The notes under the pieces are model-generated. The model did no database searches. It saw only the letters and a list, made by a program, of their open reading frames with translations, and had not been told where the DNA came from. 64,000 nucleotides of DNA from Sulfuritortus calidifontis (GTDB taxonomy: Bacteria; Pseudomonadota; Gammaproteobacteria; Burkholderiales; Thiobacillaceae). The number at the start of each line of letters is the position of its first letter. The stretch's first letter is position 1. Location: assembly GCF_003967275.1 (NCBI RefSeq), contig NZ_AP018721.1, forward strand, positions 1,488,001 through 1,552,000, written 5' to 3'. The position numbers and the translations under genes are program-made. This document shows positions 44,601 to 53,664 of this stretch, piece by piece.

Positions 44601-44746
44601 AAGCAAACGTTGATGCCAGAAACAAAGACGACGGAGACTCATTCAAATATGTCTCAAAAATCGCGGGGTCGCTCCAGACAGCCCAAGGCCGCCGAGTTAC
44701 CGTCTCCGAGATCGGCGACCTGCGCGACCCGGGATTTAGGGGATAA
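41684..44746 (+). CDS. cas9: Type II-C CRISPR nuclease Cas9
   Basis: RNA-guided DNA endonuclease, 1020 aa, a compact II-C size. RuvC-I has D11 (LALDIGSTSIGW), the bridge helix is RRNARQMRRRRDRLLKRK, RuvC-II has E514 (IIVEVAREL), the HNH site has H607 (EIEHILPYS with NKT further on), and RuvC-III has NDHRHHALDAA (H747, D751). All catalytic residues are intact, so it should be active. The TTG at 41684 is preferred because GGAGG lies 7 bp upstream; an ATG three codons later is the alternative. No csn2 or cas4 nearby. Confidence 0.96.
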   Translation: MSKMRYRLALDIGSTSIGWCLLRLDGDDKPVAIIRMGVRIFSDGRNPKDGTSLAVTRRNARQMRRRRDRLLKRKERMLAALTRFGFFPTDEVQRRQLVNLDPYALRKKGLYDALSGPEFARALFHINQRRGFLSNRKTDKKDSDSGALKKAIKDLRDKLAQENCQTLGEWLANRHENRLSVRARLRGRTQKDKAYDFYADRAMIEHEFDVLWAKQSSLNPALFNEAARKELKDILLHQRPLKPVKPGRCTLLPDEERAPLALPSTQRFRIYQEVNNLRLLTPDLREQALTLEQRNQVVQLLEHQGEVRFTKILKALKLPGTTKFNLEDIKRDRLKGNATSAALAKDTCFDERWYSFDHAMQDDIVDKLLNEASESALVSWLQEHTGVDEATAERIANTSLPEGYGNLSRAALDRIVPELIKDVVMYSDAVKRAGFDSHSALSYIQQTGEIMDALPYYGIPLRRHVAFAKDNPRNDEERYGKIANPTVHIGLNELRKVVNALIKRYGRPSEIIVEVARELKLSRERKLEIQREQKERQELNDKQVAEACVVLGLTPTNLDRAKRRELSQKMQLWVELNSKNVADRQCPYTGEQIGIERLLSNEVEIEHILPYSMTLDDSMNNKTVSLRRANRDKGNRTPYQAFGEISQPGYDYEAILQRAALMPREKTKRFAPDGYQRWLKEDKDFLARALNDTAYLSRIAKEYLSLVCHPNKVRAIPGRMTALLRGKFGLNQLLSGTESKNRNDHRHHALDAAVIGITDQGLLQRFAQASASARVKQLDRLVEEMPLPWPSYREHVERALENIIVSHKPDHGYQGAMHEDTAWRLHGNGVVSRRIRPEDGGPRQREIKNKSVIAIASTRNPERHGLDENGSPRAYKGYVGGSNYCIEIWRDEKGKWDSDVISTFEAYQLIRLHGEAEGIKRLRNPSYSLSGKPLVMRLMINDLVRLNLGGNTKTMRVVKIGGNGQMFFAEHNEANVDARNKDDGDSFKYVSKIAGSLQTAQGRRVTVSEIGDLRDPGFRG

Positions 44747-44751
44747 ACAAC

Positions 44752-45681
44752 ATGATCGGCCGCATCGTCGAGGTGGCCGACGACAAGCGGCACCTGTTCG
44801 CCTCGCGTGGGTTCATGGTGGTGCAGGACACCGAGGGCGAGCGTAAAGAACTTGGGCAGGTACCGCTGGACGACATCGCCGCCGTCATCGCCAATGCCCA
44901 TGGCCTGAGCTACACCAACAACCTCCTGGTGGCCTTGACCGAGCGTGGCGCCCCCTTCGTACTGTGTGCGGCAAACCATAACGCCATCGGTATGCTCTGG
45001 CCGGTGGCTGGCAATTTCCAGCAGGCCAAACGATTCGATGCCCAGATTGCGGCGACGCTGCCCACCCACAAACGTCTCTGGGCCGAGGTAGTGCGTAGCA
45101 AACTACAACAACAAGCCGCCGCCTTGGAAGCGGCTGGCGCCCCCGTCGCACCGCTGGCCGCATTGACGAAAAAGGTCCGTTCCGGCGACCCCGACAATCT
45201 GGAGGCGCAAGGTGCCCGGCGCTATTGGGGCCTATTGTTCGGCAACGACTTTCGGCGCGACCAAAACGCAAGTGGCATCAATGCTATGCTTAATTATGGC
45301 TATACCGTGCTGCGTGCCGCCACGGCCCGTGCCGTGATTGCCGCCGGGCTCCACCCGACCCTTGGCCTGCACCACGCCAACGAAGGCAATCCCATGCGCC
45401 TGGTAGACGACTTGATGGAACCCTTTCGGCCCATTGTCGATCTGCATGTCTGGCAATTGCAACGCATCGGTGAGGCCAGTATCACACCGGAAACCAAGCG
45501 ATCCTTGGTCCGTACCTTATACGACGACATGCAGACCAATTCCGGCGCCACGCCGGTCATGGTCTGCATGCAGCGACTGGCCGTTTCTTTAGCCCAGGTT
45601 TATCTCGGTGAGCGCGACAAGCTCGACCTTCCCTTGCCAGGGCTACCACTGTCCATGGCCGCAAGCCTGGCCGACGACTGA
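44752..45681 (+). CDS. cas1: CRISPR integrase Cas1, type II
   Basis: 309-aa metal-dependent integrase that inserts new spacers with Cas2. The family residues are visible: the Glu in NLEAQGARRYWG, the His in LGLHHANEGNPMRLVDDLMEPFRP and the acidic residues after it. It starts 5 bp after the cas9 stop; cas2 follows 6 bp later. Adaptation therefore looks complete. Confidence 0.96.
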   Translation: MIGRIVEVADDKRHLFASRGFMVVQDTEGERKELGQVPLDDIAAVIANAHGLSYTNNLLVALTERGAPFVLCAANHNAIGMLWPVAGNFQQAKRFDAQIAATLPTHKRLWAEVVRSKLQQQAAALEAAGAPVAPLAALTKKVRSGDPDNLEAQGARRYWGLLFGNDFRRDQNASGINAMLNYGYTVLRAATARAVIAAGLHPTLGLHHANEGNPMRLVDDLMEPFRPIVDLHVWQLQRIGEASITPETKRSLVRTLYDDMQTNSGATPVMVCMQRLAVSLAQVYLGERDKLDLPLPGLPLSMAASLADD

Positions 45682-45687
45682 CATGCC

Positions 45688-46014
45688 ATGCTCAGCGGAT
45701 ATCGACTGATGTGGGTGGCCGTCATGTTCGACCTACCCGTGGTCGAAAAAACAGAACGCAAAGCAGCAACCGACTTTCGCAACACCCTGCTGGATATGGG
45801 TTTCGAGATGGCCCAGTTCTCGGTGTACATGCGCTTTTGCACCAGCCAAGCGCAAATCGACACCTACTGCAAACGGGTGGAAAAAGCCTTGCCGGATGGC
45901 GGCAAGGTCAATATCCTCATATTCACCGACAAGCAATATGAGCGCATCATCACCTATCAAGGCAAAGCCAAGCAGGCCGCGAAAAAATCGCCCGACCAAT
46001 ATGACTTGTTCTGA
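45688..46014 (+). CDS. cas2: CRISPR protein Cas2
   Basis: 108 aa, ferredoxin-like fold. The conserved aspartate is in WVAVMFDLPV, and FSVYMRFC and VNILIFTDKQYERI are typical of type II Cas2. Structural partner of Cas1. Last cas gene; a terminator hairpin and the array follow. Confidence 0.95.
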   Translation: MLSGYRLMWVAVMFDLPVVEKTERKAATDFRNTLLDMGFEMAQFSVYMRFCTSQAQIDTYCKRVEKALPDGGKVNILIFTDKQYERIITYQGKAKQAAKKSPDQYDLF

Positions 46015-46035
46015 CACCCAGGCCGATTTTTGGGG

Positions 46036-46073
46036 CCCAAAAAGACAAAAACCCGCTGACAAGTCAGCGGGTT
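46036..46073 (-). terminator. Terminator between array and cas2, minus-strand orientation
   Basis: An 11-bp inverted repeat, AACCCGCTGAC (46050-46060) with GTCAGCGGGTT (46063-46073), is followed on the minus strand by TTTTGTCTTTTTGGG. As a terminator it serves RNA read from the array towards cas2. In the other direction it lacks a T-run. Confidence 0.75.
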
Positions 46074-46085
46074 ATGTCACATCGA

Positions 46086-48234
46086 AGTTTACATCATCGG
46101 GATATGCGCACTGGCCGGAACGTTACAGGCACACCTGGTAGTGGCAAAACTAGTTTACATCATCGGGATATGCGCACTGGCCGGAACTCGGACTGGACGA
46201 TCTCGCGGGCCGTCTCGAGTTTACATCATCGGGATATGCGCACTGGCCGGAACCCGACGGTGAGCCGATCGCGTCTGGCACGGAGTTTACATCATCGGGA
46301 TATGCGCACTGGCCGGAACTTGCAAGGTTCAAAGTTTTTGAACCATACTAGTTTACATCATCGGGATATGCGCACTGGCCGGAACAGCAGGGCACGACTG
46401 CTGAGGTGTCCCCGGAGTTTACATCATCGGGATATGCGCACTGGCCGGAACTGCACGGCGCCCGCTACGCCAGCCCGGTGGAGTTTACATCATCGGGATA
46501 TGCGCACTGGCCGGAACGCAACAAGCGATATGTGAGTGCCAACATCAAGTTTACATCATCGGGATATGCGCACTGGCCGGAACATGGCAATGATGTCAGG
46601 GCCGATCGTATTTAGTTTACATCATCGGGATATGCGCACTGGCCGGAACAGATGGCCAATCCTCGAACCTGGTCAAGACAGTTTACATCATCGGGATATG
46701 CGCACTGGCCGGAACACATGATCGACGAATATGAGGAGGCCGTGAAGTTTACATCATCGGGATATGCGCACTGGCCGGAACTCTGCCGAGATTGCGGAGG
46801 CCACTAAGAAAGTTTACATCATCGGGATATGCGCACTGGCCGGAACACCATCCAGTGACGAATGCCTACACGGAGTAGTTTACATCATCGGGATATGCGC
46901 ACTGGCCGGAACAGTCGTCACCACGTTCGCTGCAGTCAGCGTAGTTTACATCATCGGGATATGCGCACTGGCCGGAACAAGGCCCGCGAATCGGTGCTGG
47001 AGGCGGGTAGTTTACATCATCGGGATATGCGCACTGGCCGGAACGATCCTTTGGCCATTGAGCATTCGACGTTGAGTTTACATCATCGGGATATGCGCAC
47101 TGGCCGGAACGTGGTCTAACTGTCGCTTCGAGCGGACCTGAGTTTACATCATCGGGATATGCGCACTGGCCGGAACCTACAAGGAAGTGCTAGATGTCGA
47201 TCTGCCAGTTTACATCATCGGGATATGCGCACTGGCCGGAACTGGCCTTGAGTTGAGGGTTTTGCCTGGTAAAGTTTACATCATCGGGATATGCGCACTG
47301 GCCGGAACTGTCTGCGCCGGACAGCGCCGATGTGCTGCAGTTTACATCATCGGGATATGCGCACTGGCCGGAACGCCGGCGAGATCCTGGCGGCGGCAGA
47401 TAAAAGTTTACATCATCGGGATATGCGCACTGGCCGGAACACCCGTGGCCGTCCGTTGTTTGGGCGGTTCAGTTTACATCATCGGGATATGCGCACTGGC
47501 CGGAACCGGCGGCCACGCTGCACGAAGCCACCGGCCAGTTTACATCATCGGGATATGCGCACTGGCCGGAACGTGGGCTCAGCGCCGGTTACGCCAGCGT
47601 CAAGTTTACATCATCGGGATATGCGCACTGGCCGGAACTGGGCGATACCGTCCATAATGTAGTCGTAGAGTTTACATCATCGGGATATGCGCACTGGCCG
47701 GAACTATTCCCTCTCGATCAGGCTGGCGCCCTTGAAGTTTACATCATCGGGATATGCGCACTGGCCGGAACTGGCCCTGCCTGGCGCACGATGGGCCTGC
47801 CAAGTTTACATCATCGGGATATGCGCACTGGCCGGAACTGCGCCAGCACCTCGGCGCGGGACTGCTGGAGTTTACATCATCGGGATATGCGCACTGGCCG
47901 GAACAAACCGGCGCAAGTCGAGCAAGCCATCGCCAGTTTACATCATCGGGATATGCGCACTGGCCGGAACGGAGCGCTGCCGAATGGTTGGCTTGTGGTG
48001 AGTTTACATCATCGGGATATGCGCACTGGCCGGAACTTGGCGATGTTGTTGGCGTTGATGGTGGCAAGTTTACATCATCGGGATATGCGCACTGGCCGGA
48101 ACATACACGCCATAATGACTGTACCCGCAAAGAGTTTACATCATCGGGATATGCGCACTGGCCGGAACGCTGTCCTGTAGCTGTTCTTCCAGCGCGCGAG
48201 TTTACATCATCGGGATATGCGCACTGGCCGGAAC
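46086..48234 (-). CRISPR. CRISPR array, 33 repeats and 32 spacers, type II-C
   Basis: Repeats are 36 bp; on the plus strand each begins AGTTTACATC and ends CTGGCCGGAAC, with ATCGGGATATGCGC in the middle. All 33 copies look identical. Spacers are 30 bp, except one of 29 (46782-46810) and two of 31 (47705-47735, 47772-47802). The tracrRNA anti-repeat requires crRNA from the minus strand, where the repeat begins GTTCCGGCC and ends GATGTAAACT. Short open frames running through the array are not genes. Its far end lies 10 bp from the gpmA stop. Confidence 0.98.
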
Positions 48235-48244
48235 CTGGCGTGGA

Positions 48245-48937
48245 CTACTCCAGCCATTCTCGGCCCAGCACTGCCAGGCCGTTGGAGAATCGATAGACCA
48301 GCGGCACGCCCGGCGCGATCTCGACTTTTTCCATCGCCTCGGCGCTGATGCGATCCAGATGCATGACCAGCCCACGCAGGGTGTTGCCGTGGCTGACCAC
48401 GAGCAGGCGGCGGCCCGTTCGGATGCGGGGTGCCAGCACTTCGTTCCAGTAAGGCAGCAGGCGGCGCTGGCAGTCGGCCAGGCTCTCGCTCGCCGGCAGC
48501 TGTTCGGGCGGCAGATCGGCATAGCGCGGATCGAAGCGCGGGTGTCTGGGGTCGTCGGGTTCCAGTGCCGGCGGCGGCTCGGCATAGCCGCGCCACCAGT
48601 GCCGCGCCCGTTGCTCGCCCCAGGCGGAAAAGATTTCCTGCTTGTTCAGGCCCTGCAAGGCGCCGTAGTGGCGCTCGTTCAGGCGCCAGGTCTCGTGGAT
48701 GGGAATAGCCGTCTGCCCCAGCGTCGCCAGAACCGCCTCGGCGGTCTGCCGGGTGCGCCGCAACACCGAGCAATGCACCTCGTCGAAACGAAAGCCCGCG
48801 CCGGCCAGGCGGCGGCCGGCCGCCTCGGCCTCGGCGATGCCCTGGCCGGTCAGCGCGATGTCGGTCCAGCCGGTGAAGCGGTCGGTGAGGTTCCAGTCGC
48901 TATGGCCATGGCGGAGCAGGACGACCGTATGGGCCAC
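48245..48937 (-). CDS. gpmA: 2,3-bisphosphoglycerate-dependent phosphoglycerate mutase
   Basis: Interconverts 3- and 2-phosphoglycerate; 230 aa. The catalytic histidine is in LLRHGHSDWNL, with RFTGWTDIALTGQG, WRLNERHYGALQGLNKQE and the second histidine in VVSHGNTLRG. A GTG start (MAHTVVLLRHG) fits the family; no ATG is available before the core. It lies 11 bp after another phosphatase gene in the same direction. Its stop abuts the CRISPR array. Confidence 0.93.
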   Translation of the reverse strand: MAHTVVLLRHGHSDWNLTDRFTGWTDIALTGQGIAEAEAAGRRLAGAGFRFDEVHCSVLRRTRQTAEAVLATLGQTAIPIHETWRLNERHYGALQGLNKQEIFSAWGEQRARHWWRGYAEPPPALEPDDPRHPRFDPRYADLPPEQLPASESLADCQRRLLPYWNEVLAPRIRTGRRLLVVSHGNTLRGLVMHLDRISAEAMEKVEIAPGVPLVYRFSNGLAVLGREWLE

Positions 48938-48948
48938 GGCCTCGTTCC

Positions 48949-49581
48949 TTATTCGGGCGACTCGACCAGGACGTTTTCGAGATGGTGCCGGTCGCCCCAG
49001 GTTTCCAGGTGCCAGCCGTGGGCGTCGATGTGGAACCAGTTGAGGGCGCAGTTGGGGATCTTGAAATCGCGCGGTGCCTCCAGGGCGCGGCCGGTCGCCT
49101 TGCGATAGAGCACGTCGAGCACGCCGCCGTGGCTGACTGCGGCGATGGTCTGGCCGGCATGGTGCCGGGCCAGCCAGTCTATGCCCTCGATGGCGCGCAC
49201 GGCGAAGGCGCGCAGGGTCTCGCCTGTCTCGAAATCGTAGTCGGCATCGCGCGCGGCATAGCGGGCGTGGGCCTCGGGGTGGCGCTGCGCGCCCTCGGCC
49301 GCGGTCAGGCCCTGGAAGATGCCGTAATGCCGCTCGCGCAATTGCGGCAGGGTCTTCAGCTCCAGCCCCAGGCGCTCGGCCAGGCCGCGTGCCGTGTCGA
49401 GCGCCCGGGCGAGGTCGCTGCTGTAAATGGCGCTGAACCTGTGGTGCGCCGCGTTGTAGGCCATGGCCAGCGCCTGGGCCCGGCCGGTGGCGTTGAGCGG
49501 GATGTCGATCTGGCCCTGGATGCGTTTTTCGAGATTCCAGTCGGTCTCGCCGTGGCGGATGATGCAGATGCGGGTGGTCAT
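48949..49581 (-). CDS. Histidine phosphatase family protein (GpmB/CobC-like)
   Basis: 210 aa with the phosphohistidine site IIRHGETDWNLEKRIQG, the LRERHYGIFQGLTAAE acidic loop and the second histidine in AAVSHGGVLDVLY. This set fits broad phosphatases of the GpmB/alpha-ribazole-phosphatase group; the substrate cannot be told. The start MTTRICIIRHG is the family start, inside a longer frame. Forms a tandem pair with gpmA. Confidence 0.87.
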   Translation of the reverse strand: MTTRICIIRHGETDWNLEKRIQGQIDIPLNATGRAQALAMAYNAAHHRFSAIYSSDLARALDTARGLAERLGLELKTLPQLRERHYGIFQGLTAAEGAQRHPEAHARYAARDADYDFETGETLRAFAVRAIEGIDWLARHHAGQTIAAVSHGGVLDVLYRKATGRALEAPRDFKIPNCALNWFHIDAHGWHLETWGDRHHLENVLVESPE

Positions 49582-49658
49582 GATTCGGCCTGACAGGGAT
49601 GGCGCAAGCATACCGCATCCGCTTTGCGCAGCCACGGTTTGCCTATAGAGTTGCCGTC

Positions 49659-50573
49659 ATGAAAACCGAACTCGCCCAGGCCCTGGCCCAGATCAACCGC
49701 GTCGTCCTCGGCAAGGAACATCAGGTGCGCCTGTGCCTGGCCTGCCTGCTGGCGCGCGGCCACTTGCTGATCGAAGACACCCCCGGGGTCGGCAAGACCA
49801 CCCTGGCCCACACCCTGGCCGTCACCCTGGGCCTGCAGTTCCATCGCATCCAGTTCACCAGCGATCTGTTGCCGGCCGACCTCTTGGGCGCGGCCATCTA
49901 CGACCGTGAGCGCGGCAGCTTCAGCTTTCATCCCGGCCCGATCTTCGCCCAGGTGATCCTGGCCGACGAGATCAACCGCGCCAGTCCCAAGTCGCAAAGC
50001 GCCCTGCTGGAGGCGATGGAGGAAGGCCGGGTCACCATCGAGGGCGAGACGCGCGAACTGCCCAAGCCCTTCTTCGTCATCGCCACGCAAAACCCGGTCG
50101 AGCAGGCCGGCGTCTTCCCGCTGCCGGAATCGCAGCTCGACCGCTTCCTCATGCGCATCCGCCTGGGTTACCCCGACCATGCGGCCGAACGCGCCCTGCT
50201 GCGCGGCGAAAACCGGCGCGACCTGCTGGCGCAGCTTGCGCCCGTGCTCGACCCGGCGGGCTTCATCGCCCTGCAGCAGGCGGTGCAAAGCCTGCACGTG
50301 TCGGAGGCCCTGCTCGACTATGTGCAGGCCCTGATCGACACCACCCGGCGCGATCTGCGCTTCGCCGGCGGCCTGTCGCCGCGCGCCGGGCTGGCCCTGC
50401 TGCACGCGGCCCAGGGCTGGGCCTATCTCGACGGGCGCGACTTCGTCCAGCCCGAGGACATCCAGGCCGTGCTCGGCCCCGTGGTCGGCCATCGTCTGCA
50501 CCCGGCCTCCGGCATCGAGGCGGCCGAGCCGGAGTGGGCCGCCCAGGTGCTGATGGAAGTCGCCATTCCCTGA
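49659..50573 (+). CDS. MoxR-family AAA ATPase
   Basis: 304 aa. Walker A is EDTPGVGKTT, Walker B is VILADEINRASPK, and IATQNPVEQAGVFPLPESQLDRF is the MoxR sensor region. These chaperone-like ATPases act on DUF58 or VWA partners, and a DUF58 gene follows with a 1-base overlap. The ATG at 49659 is the family start (MKTELAQAL); a longer frame upstream is unsupported. Confidence 0.93.
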   Translation: MKTELAQALAQINRVVLGKEHQVRLCLACLLARGHLLIEDTPGVGKTTLAHTLAVTLGLQFHRIQFTSDLLPADLLGAAIYDRERGSFSFHPGPIFAQVILADEINRASPKSQSALLEAMEEGRVTIEGETRELPKPFFVIATQNPVEQAGVFPLPESQLDRFLMRIRLGYPDHAAERALLRGENRRDLLAQLAPVLDPAGFIALQQAVQSLHVSEALLDYVQALIDTTRRDLRFAGGLSPRAGLALLHAAQGWAYLDGRDFVQPEDIQAVLGPVVGHRLHPASGIEAAEPEWAAQVLMEVAIP

Positions 50574-51529
50574 TGGCTTTGCCGCTGCCCGCCCTGCGCT
50601 TCGCCCACCTGCCGTGGCGGGCGCCGCGGCGCGAAGGCGGTGAGATTCGGCTCAGCAGTCGCCGGCTCTACATCCTGCCCACGCGCGACGGTCTGCTGTT
50701 CGCCCTGCTGCTCGGCGCCCTGCTGCTGGGGGCGATGAACTACAGCCTGAGCCTGGCCTATCTGTTCACCTTTTTGCTGGCCGGCATCGGCGTGGCCGGG
50801 CTGATCCAGACCCACCGCAACCTGAACGGTCTGCGCCTGCACGCCGGCCATGTCGCTCCGGTGTTCGCCGGCCAGAGCGCGCACTTCGTCCTGCATCTGG
50901 ACAACCCCACGGGCCTCGGGCGCTACCGCATCGCCATCGAACATGCCCAGGCCGCGCCCGCCCACGCCGACCTGCCGGCTCATGGCCGAGCCGACCTGAG
51001 CCTGAGCCTGCCCCAGCCCCGGCGCGGCCTGCATCGGCCCGGCCGGTTCGCCTTGTCCACCACCTATCCGCTCGGCCTGTTCCGCTGCTGGACGGTGCTG
51101 GAGCTGGACTGGACAGTGCTGGTCTACCCGCGCCCCGCCGCCGACAGCCTGCCCTTCCCCGCCGGCGCAGAAGGCGATCAGACCGGTCGGACCAGCCGGC
51201 CGGGCGACGAGGAATTCGACGGCCTGCGCGAATACCGGCCGGGCGATTCGCTCAAGCGCATCGCCTGGAAGACCCTGGCGCGCGAGCAGCCGCTCGCCAC
51301 CAAGCAGTTCGCCGCCCCGGTTTCGCGCGGCCTCTGGTTCGACTGGACGCAGACGCCGGGCGGCAACACCGAGGCCAAGCTCTCGCGCCTGACCCGCTGG
51401 CTGCTCGATGCCGAGGCGACGGGTCTCGACTACGGCCTGCGCCTGCCGGCGCGCAGCTTCGGCCCGGCCCGGGGCGAGGCCCATCTGCGCGCCTGCCTGG
51501 AAGCGCTGGCCCGCTTCGGGGAGGCCTGA
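50573..51529 (+). CDS. DUF58 domain protein
   Basis: 318 aa: two hydrophobic segments (about 40-78), then a soluble part with the DUF58 signature EFDGLREYRPGDSLKRIAWKTLAR. Such proteins resemble VWA domains and work with MoxR ATPases, often next to a transglutaminase as here. Start overlaps the moxR stop (TGATG), and its own stop overlaps the next start. Confidence 0.9.
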   Translation: MALPLPALRFAHLPWRAPRREGGEIRLSSRRLYILPTRDGLLFALLLGALLLGAMNYSLSLAYLFTFLLAGIGVAGLIQTHRNLNGLRLHAGHVAPVFAGQSAHFVLHLDNPTGLGRYRIAIEHAQAAPAHADLPAHGRADLSLSLPQPRRGLHRPGRFALSTTYPLGLFRCWTVLELDWTVLVYPRPAADSLPFPAGAEGDQTGRTSRPGDEEFDGLREYRPGDSLKRIAWKTLAREQPLATKQFAAPVSRGLWFDWTQTPGGNTEAKLSRLTRWLLDAEATGLDYGLRLPARSFGPARGEAHLRACLEALARFGEA

Positions 51530-53508
51530 TGCGCCAGCGCTATGCGCTGCCCGAACTGCTCTGGCTGGTGCTGCCGCTGGCGCTGGTGGTGGCGCCGCAC
51601 ACGGCCCGGCTGCCGCTCTGGCTCAGCCTGGTCTGGGCCGCCATCGCGCTCTGGTGCCTGCTGCGCGCGGCCCGGCGCCTGCCGCTGCCGCCGCGCTGGC
51701 TGCGCATCGCCGTCACCGTCGGCGGACTGGTCGCGGTATTCGTCCAGTTCGGCACCATCGTCGGGCCGCGCGCCGGCGTCGCGCTGCTGGTCTTCCTCTC
51801 GGCGGCCAAGCTCTTGGAGACCGAGGCCCCGCGCGACCGCAGCGGCCTGATCTTCGTCGGCTATTTCCTGCTGGTCGCCCACTTCCTGGAGGACCAGAGC
51901 CTGCTCAGCGCCGCCTATATGCTGCTCGCCCTGCTCGCGCTGACCGCCTCGCTCATTGCCAGCCAGATGCCACAGCCCAAGGCGCTCTGGCCCAAGCTGC
52001 GGCCGGCCGGCCTGCTGCTCTTGCAGGCCATCCCGCTGGCGGTGTTCCTGTTCATCCTGTTTCCCCGGCTGTCGGGCCCGCTCTGGAGCCTGCAGCAGGA
52101 AAGCTCGGCCCGCACCGGCCTATCCGACGAGATGCGGCCAGGCGACTTCAACCGCCTGATCCTGTCGGAGGAAATCGCCTTCCGCGCCAGCTTCGACACC
52201 CGCGCCATCGACCCCAAGCAGCTCTACTGGCGCGGGCCCGTGCTCTGGGACTATGACGGCCGCGCCTGGCGCACCGTGCAGGACGTACCCTATGGCGGCG
52301 TGGTGGGCCAGGGCATCGGCCAGCCGGTGGACTACCGGGTCATCCTGGAGCCGCACCAGCAGCACTGGCTGTTCCTGCTCGGCCTGCCCGAGGCACTGCC
52401 CAGGCTCGAGGCCGATCTGCGCAGCGACCTCGTCTGGCTCGCCCGCGCCCCGGTCAGCCAGCGCCTGCAATACCAGGTGCGGGCCTGGCTCGATTACCGT
52501 TACGGACCCGATCTCGACCATGCCACCTGGGTTCGCGCCCTCGACCTGCCCGATGCCATCAACCCGCGCGCCCGCGCCCTGGCGGCACGCTGGGCGGGCA
52601 GCGGCCTGAGCGATGCCGCCATCGTCGAGCAGGCGCTCGACCACTTCCGGCGCGAGCCCTTCGTCTACACCCTGCAGCCGCCCCGGCTGGGCGAGCAGGC
52701 GGTGGATGACTTTCTGTTCAACTCCCGGCGCGGCTTCTGCGAGCACTACGCCAGCGCCTTCGTCTTCCTCATGCGCGCGGCCGGCATCCCGGCCCGGGTG
52801 GTCACCGGCTATCAGGGCGGCGAATACAACGCGGTGGGCAACTACTGGATCGTGCGCCAACGCAACGCCCATGCCTGGGCCGAGGTCTGGCTGGCGGGCG
52901 AAGGCTGGCGCCGGGTCGATCCCACCGCCGCCGTGGCGCCGACCCGGGTGGAACTGGGCGTCGGCGCCGCGCTGCCGGTGGCGGAACGGCCGGCAGCGCT
53001 GATCGATGTCGAGACCGGCTGGCTCGCGCCCGTGCGCCTGGCCTGGGATTTGGTGAACTACCGCTGGAACCTCTGGGTGCTCGGCTACAACGACGTGCGC
53101 CAGCGCGAATTCCTTGCGCGCCTCGCCCCCTGGCTGGCCAACCTCAACGCCATGCTCTGGCTGCTCGGTGCCGGCAGCACGCTGTTCATCCTCGGCCTGG
53201 CCGGCTTTTACCTGCTGCGTGAAAAGCGAACCAAACAGGATGCGGCCGCCCGGCTCTACGCCCGCTTCTGCCGCAAGCTCGCCCGGCTCGGCCTGGAACG
53301 CCACGGCAATGAAGGCCCGGTGGCTTTCGCCCGCCGCGCCGGCGCCGCCCGGCCCGATCTGGCCGAAACGATCGGCGCGATCACCCGGCTCTATGTCGGC
53401 CTGCGCTACGGCCGGGCCACGGCAGAGACCCTGCGGGTATTGCGGCAAAGCATCCGCCGCTTCCGGCCGCGCAAGGCTGCCGGCAATGGGCAATCCGGAG
53501 TAACCTAG
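51529..53508 (+). CDS. TgpA-like membrane transglutaminase
   Basis: 659 aa: several N-terminal membrane helices (about 1-185, DUF3488), a periplasmic transglutaminase domain with Cys in RRGFCEHYASAFVFLMRAAGIPARV (in parts), His in RNAHAWAEVWL and Asp in WRRVDPTAAV, then one more helix and a DUF4129-like tail. It resembles Pseudomonas TgpA. Third gene of the moxR-DUF58 operon; presumed role in envelope protein crosslinking or maturation. Confidence 0.9.
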   Translation: MRQRYALPELLWLVLPLALVVAPHTARLPLWLSLVWAAIALWCLLRAARRLPLPPRWLRIAVTVGGLVAVFVQFGTIVGPRAGVALLVFLSAAKLLETEAPRDRSGLIFVGYFLLVAHFLEDQSLLSAAYMLLALLALTASLIASQMPQPKALWPKLRPAGLLLLQAIPLAVFLFILFPRLSGPLWSLQQESSARTGLSDEMRPGDFNRLILSEEIAFRASFDTRAIDPKQLYWRGPVLWDYDGRAWRTVQDVPYGGVVGQGIGQPVDYRVILEPHQQHWLFLLGLPEALPRLEADLRSDLVWLARAPVSQRLQYQVRAWLDYRYGPDLDHATWVRALDLPDAINPRARALAARWAGSGLSDAAIVEQALDHFRREPFVYTLQPPRLGEQAVDDFLFNSRRGFCEHYASAFVFLMRAAGIPARVVTGYQGGEYNAVGNYWIVRQRNAHAWAEVWLAGEGWRRVDPTAAVAPTRVELGVGAALPVAERPAALIDVETGWLAPVRLAWDLVNYRWNLWVLGYNDVRQREFLARLAPWLANLNAMLWLLGAGSTLFILGLAGFYLLREKRTKQDAAARLYARFCRKLARLGLERHGNEGPVAFARRAGAARPDLAETIGAITRLYVGLRYGRATAETLRVLRQSIRRFRPRKAAGNGQSGVT

Positions 53509-53532
53509 TCAGCAATCGGCATACCCCTTTTC

Positions 53533-53613
53533 GTCATGCCGGCGAAAGCCGGCATCCAGTTTTATTTCCTGGGTTCCGGGTCAATGCCGCATCGCGGCAT
53601 GCCCGGAATGACG
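53533..53613. repeat. Dispersed palindromic repeat
   Basis: Starts GTCATGCCGGCGAAAGCCGG and ends GGAATGAC. It contains two GC-rich stems (GCCGGC-GAAA-GCCGGC and GCCGC-ATC-GCGGC) and ATCCAG between them. Same layout as the units at 21454-21520 and 59349-59416. It fills the gap before the CDF gene. Confidence 0.8.
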
Positions 53614-53664
53614 ATTGGCAATGCCGTATCCATCACCCATGAGATTCATCGAAGAAAGATAACC

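Noticed and set aside
46320-46349. Palindrome inside one spacer (GGTTC...GAACC)
   Set aside because: Most likely a chance property of the acquired DNA, such as a terminator of the source element; nothing else marks this spacer as special.
46074-48296. Several short open frames with repeated peptides within 46-48.3 kb
   Set aside because: They are translations of the 36-bp CRISPR repeats and their spacers; the 66-bp period is a multiple of three, which keeps frames open.
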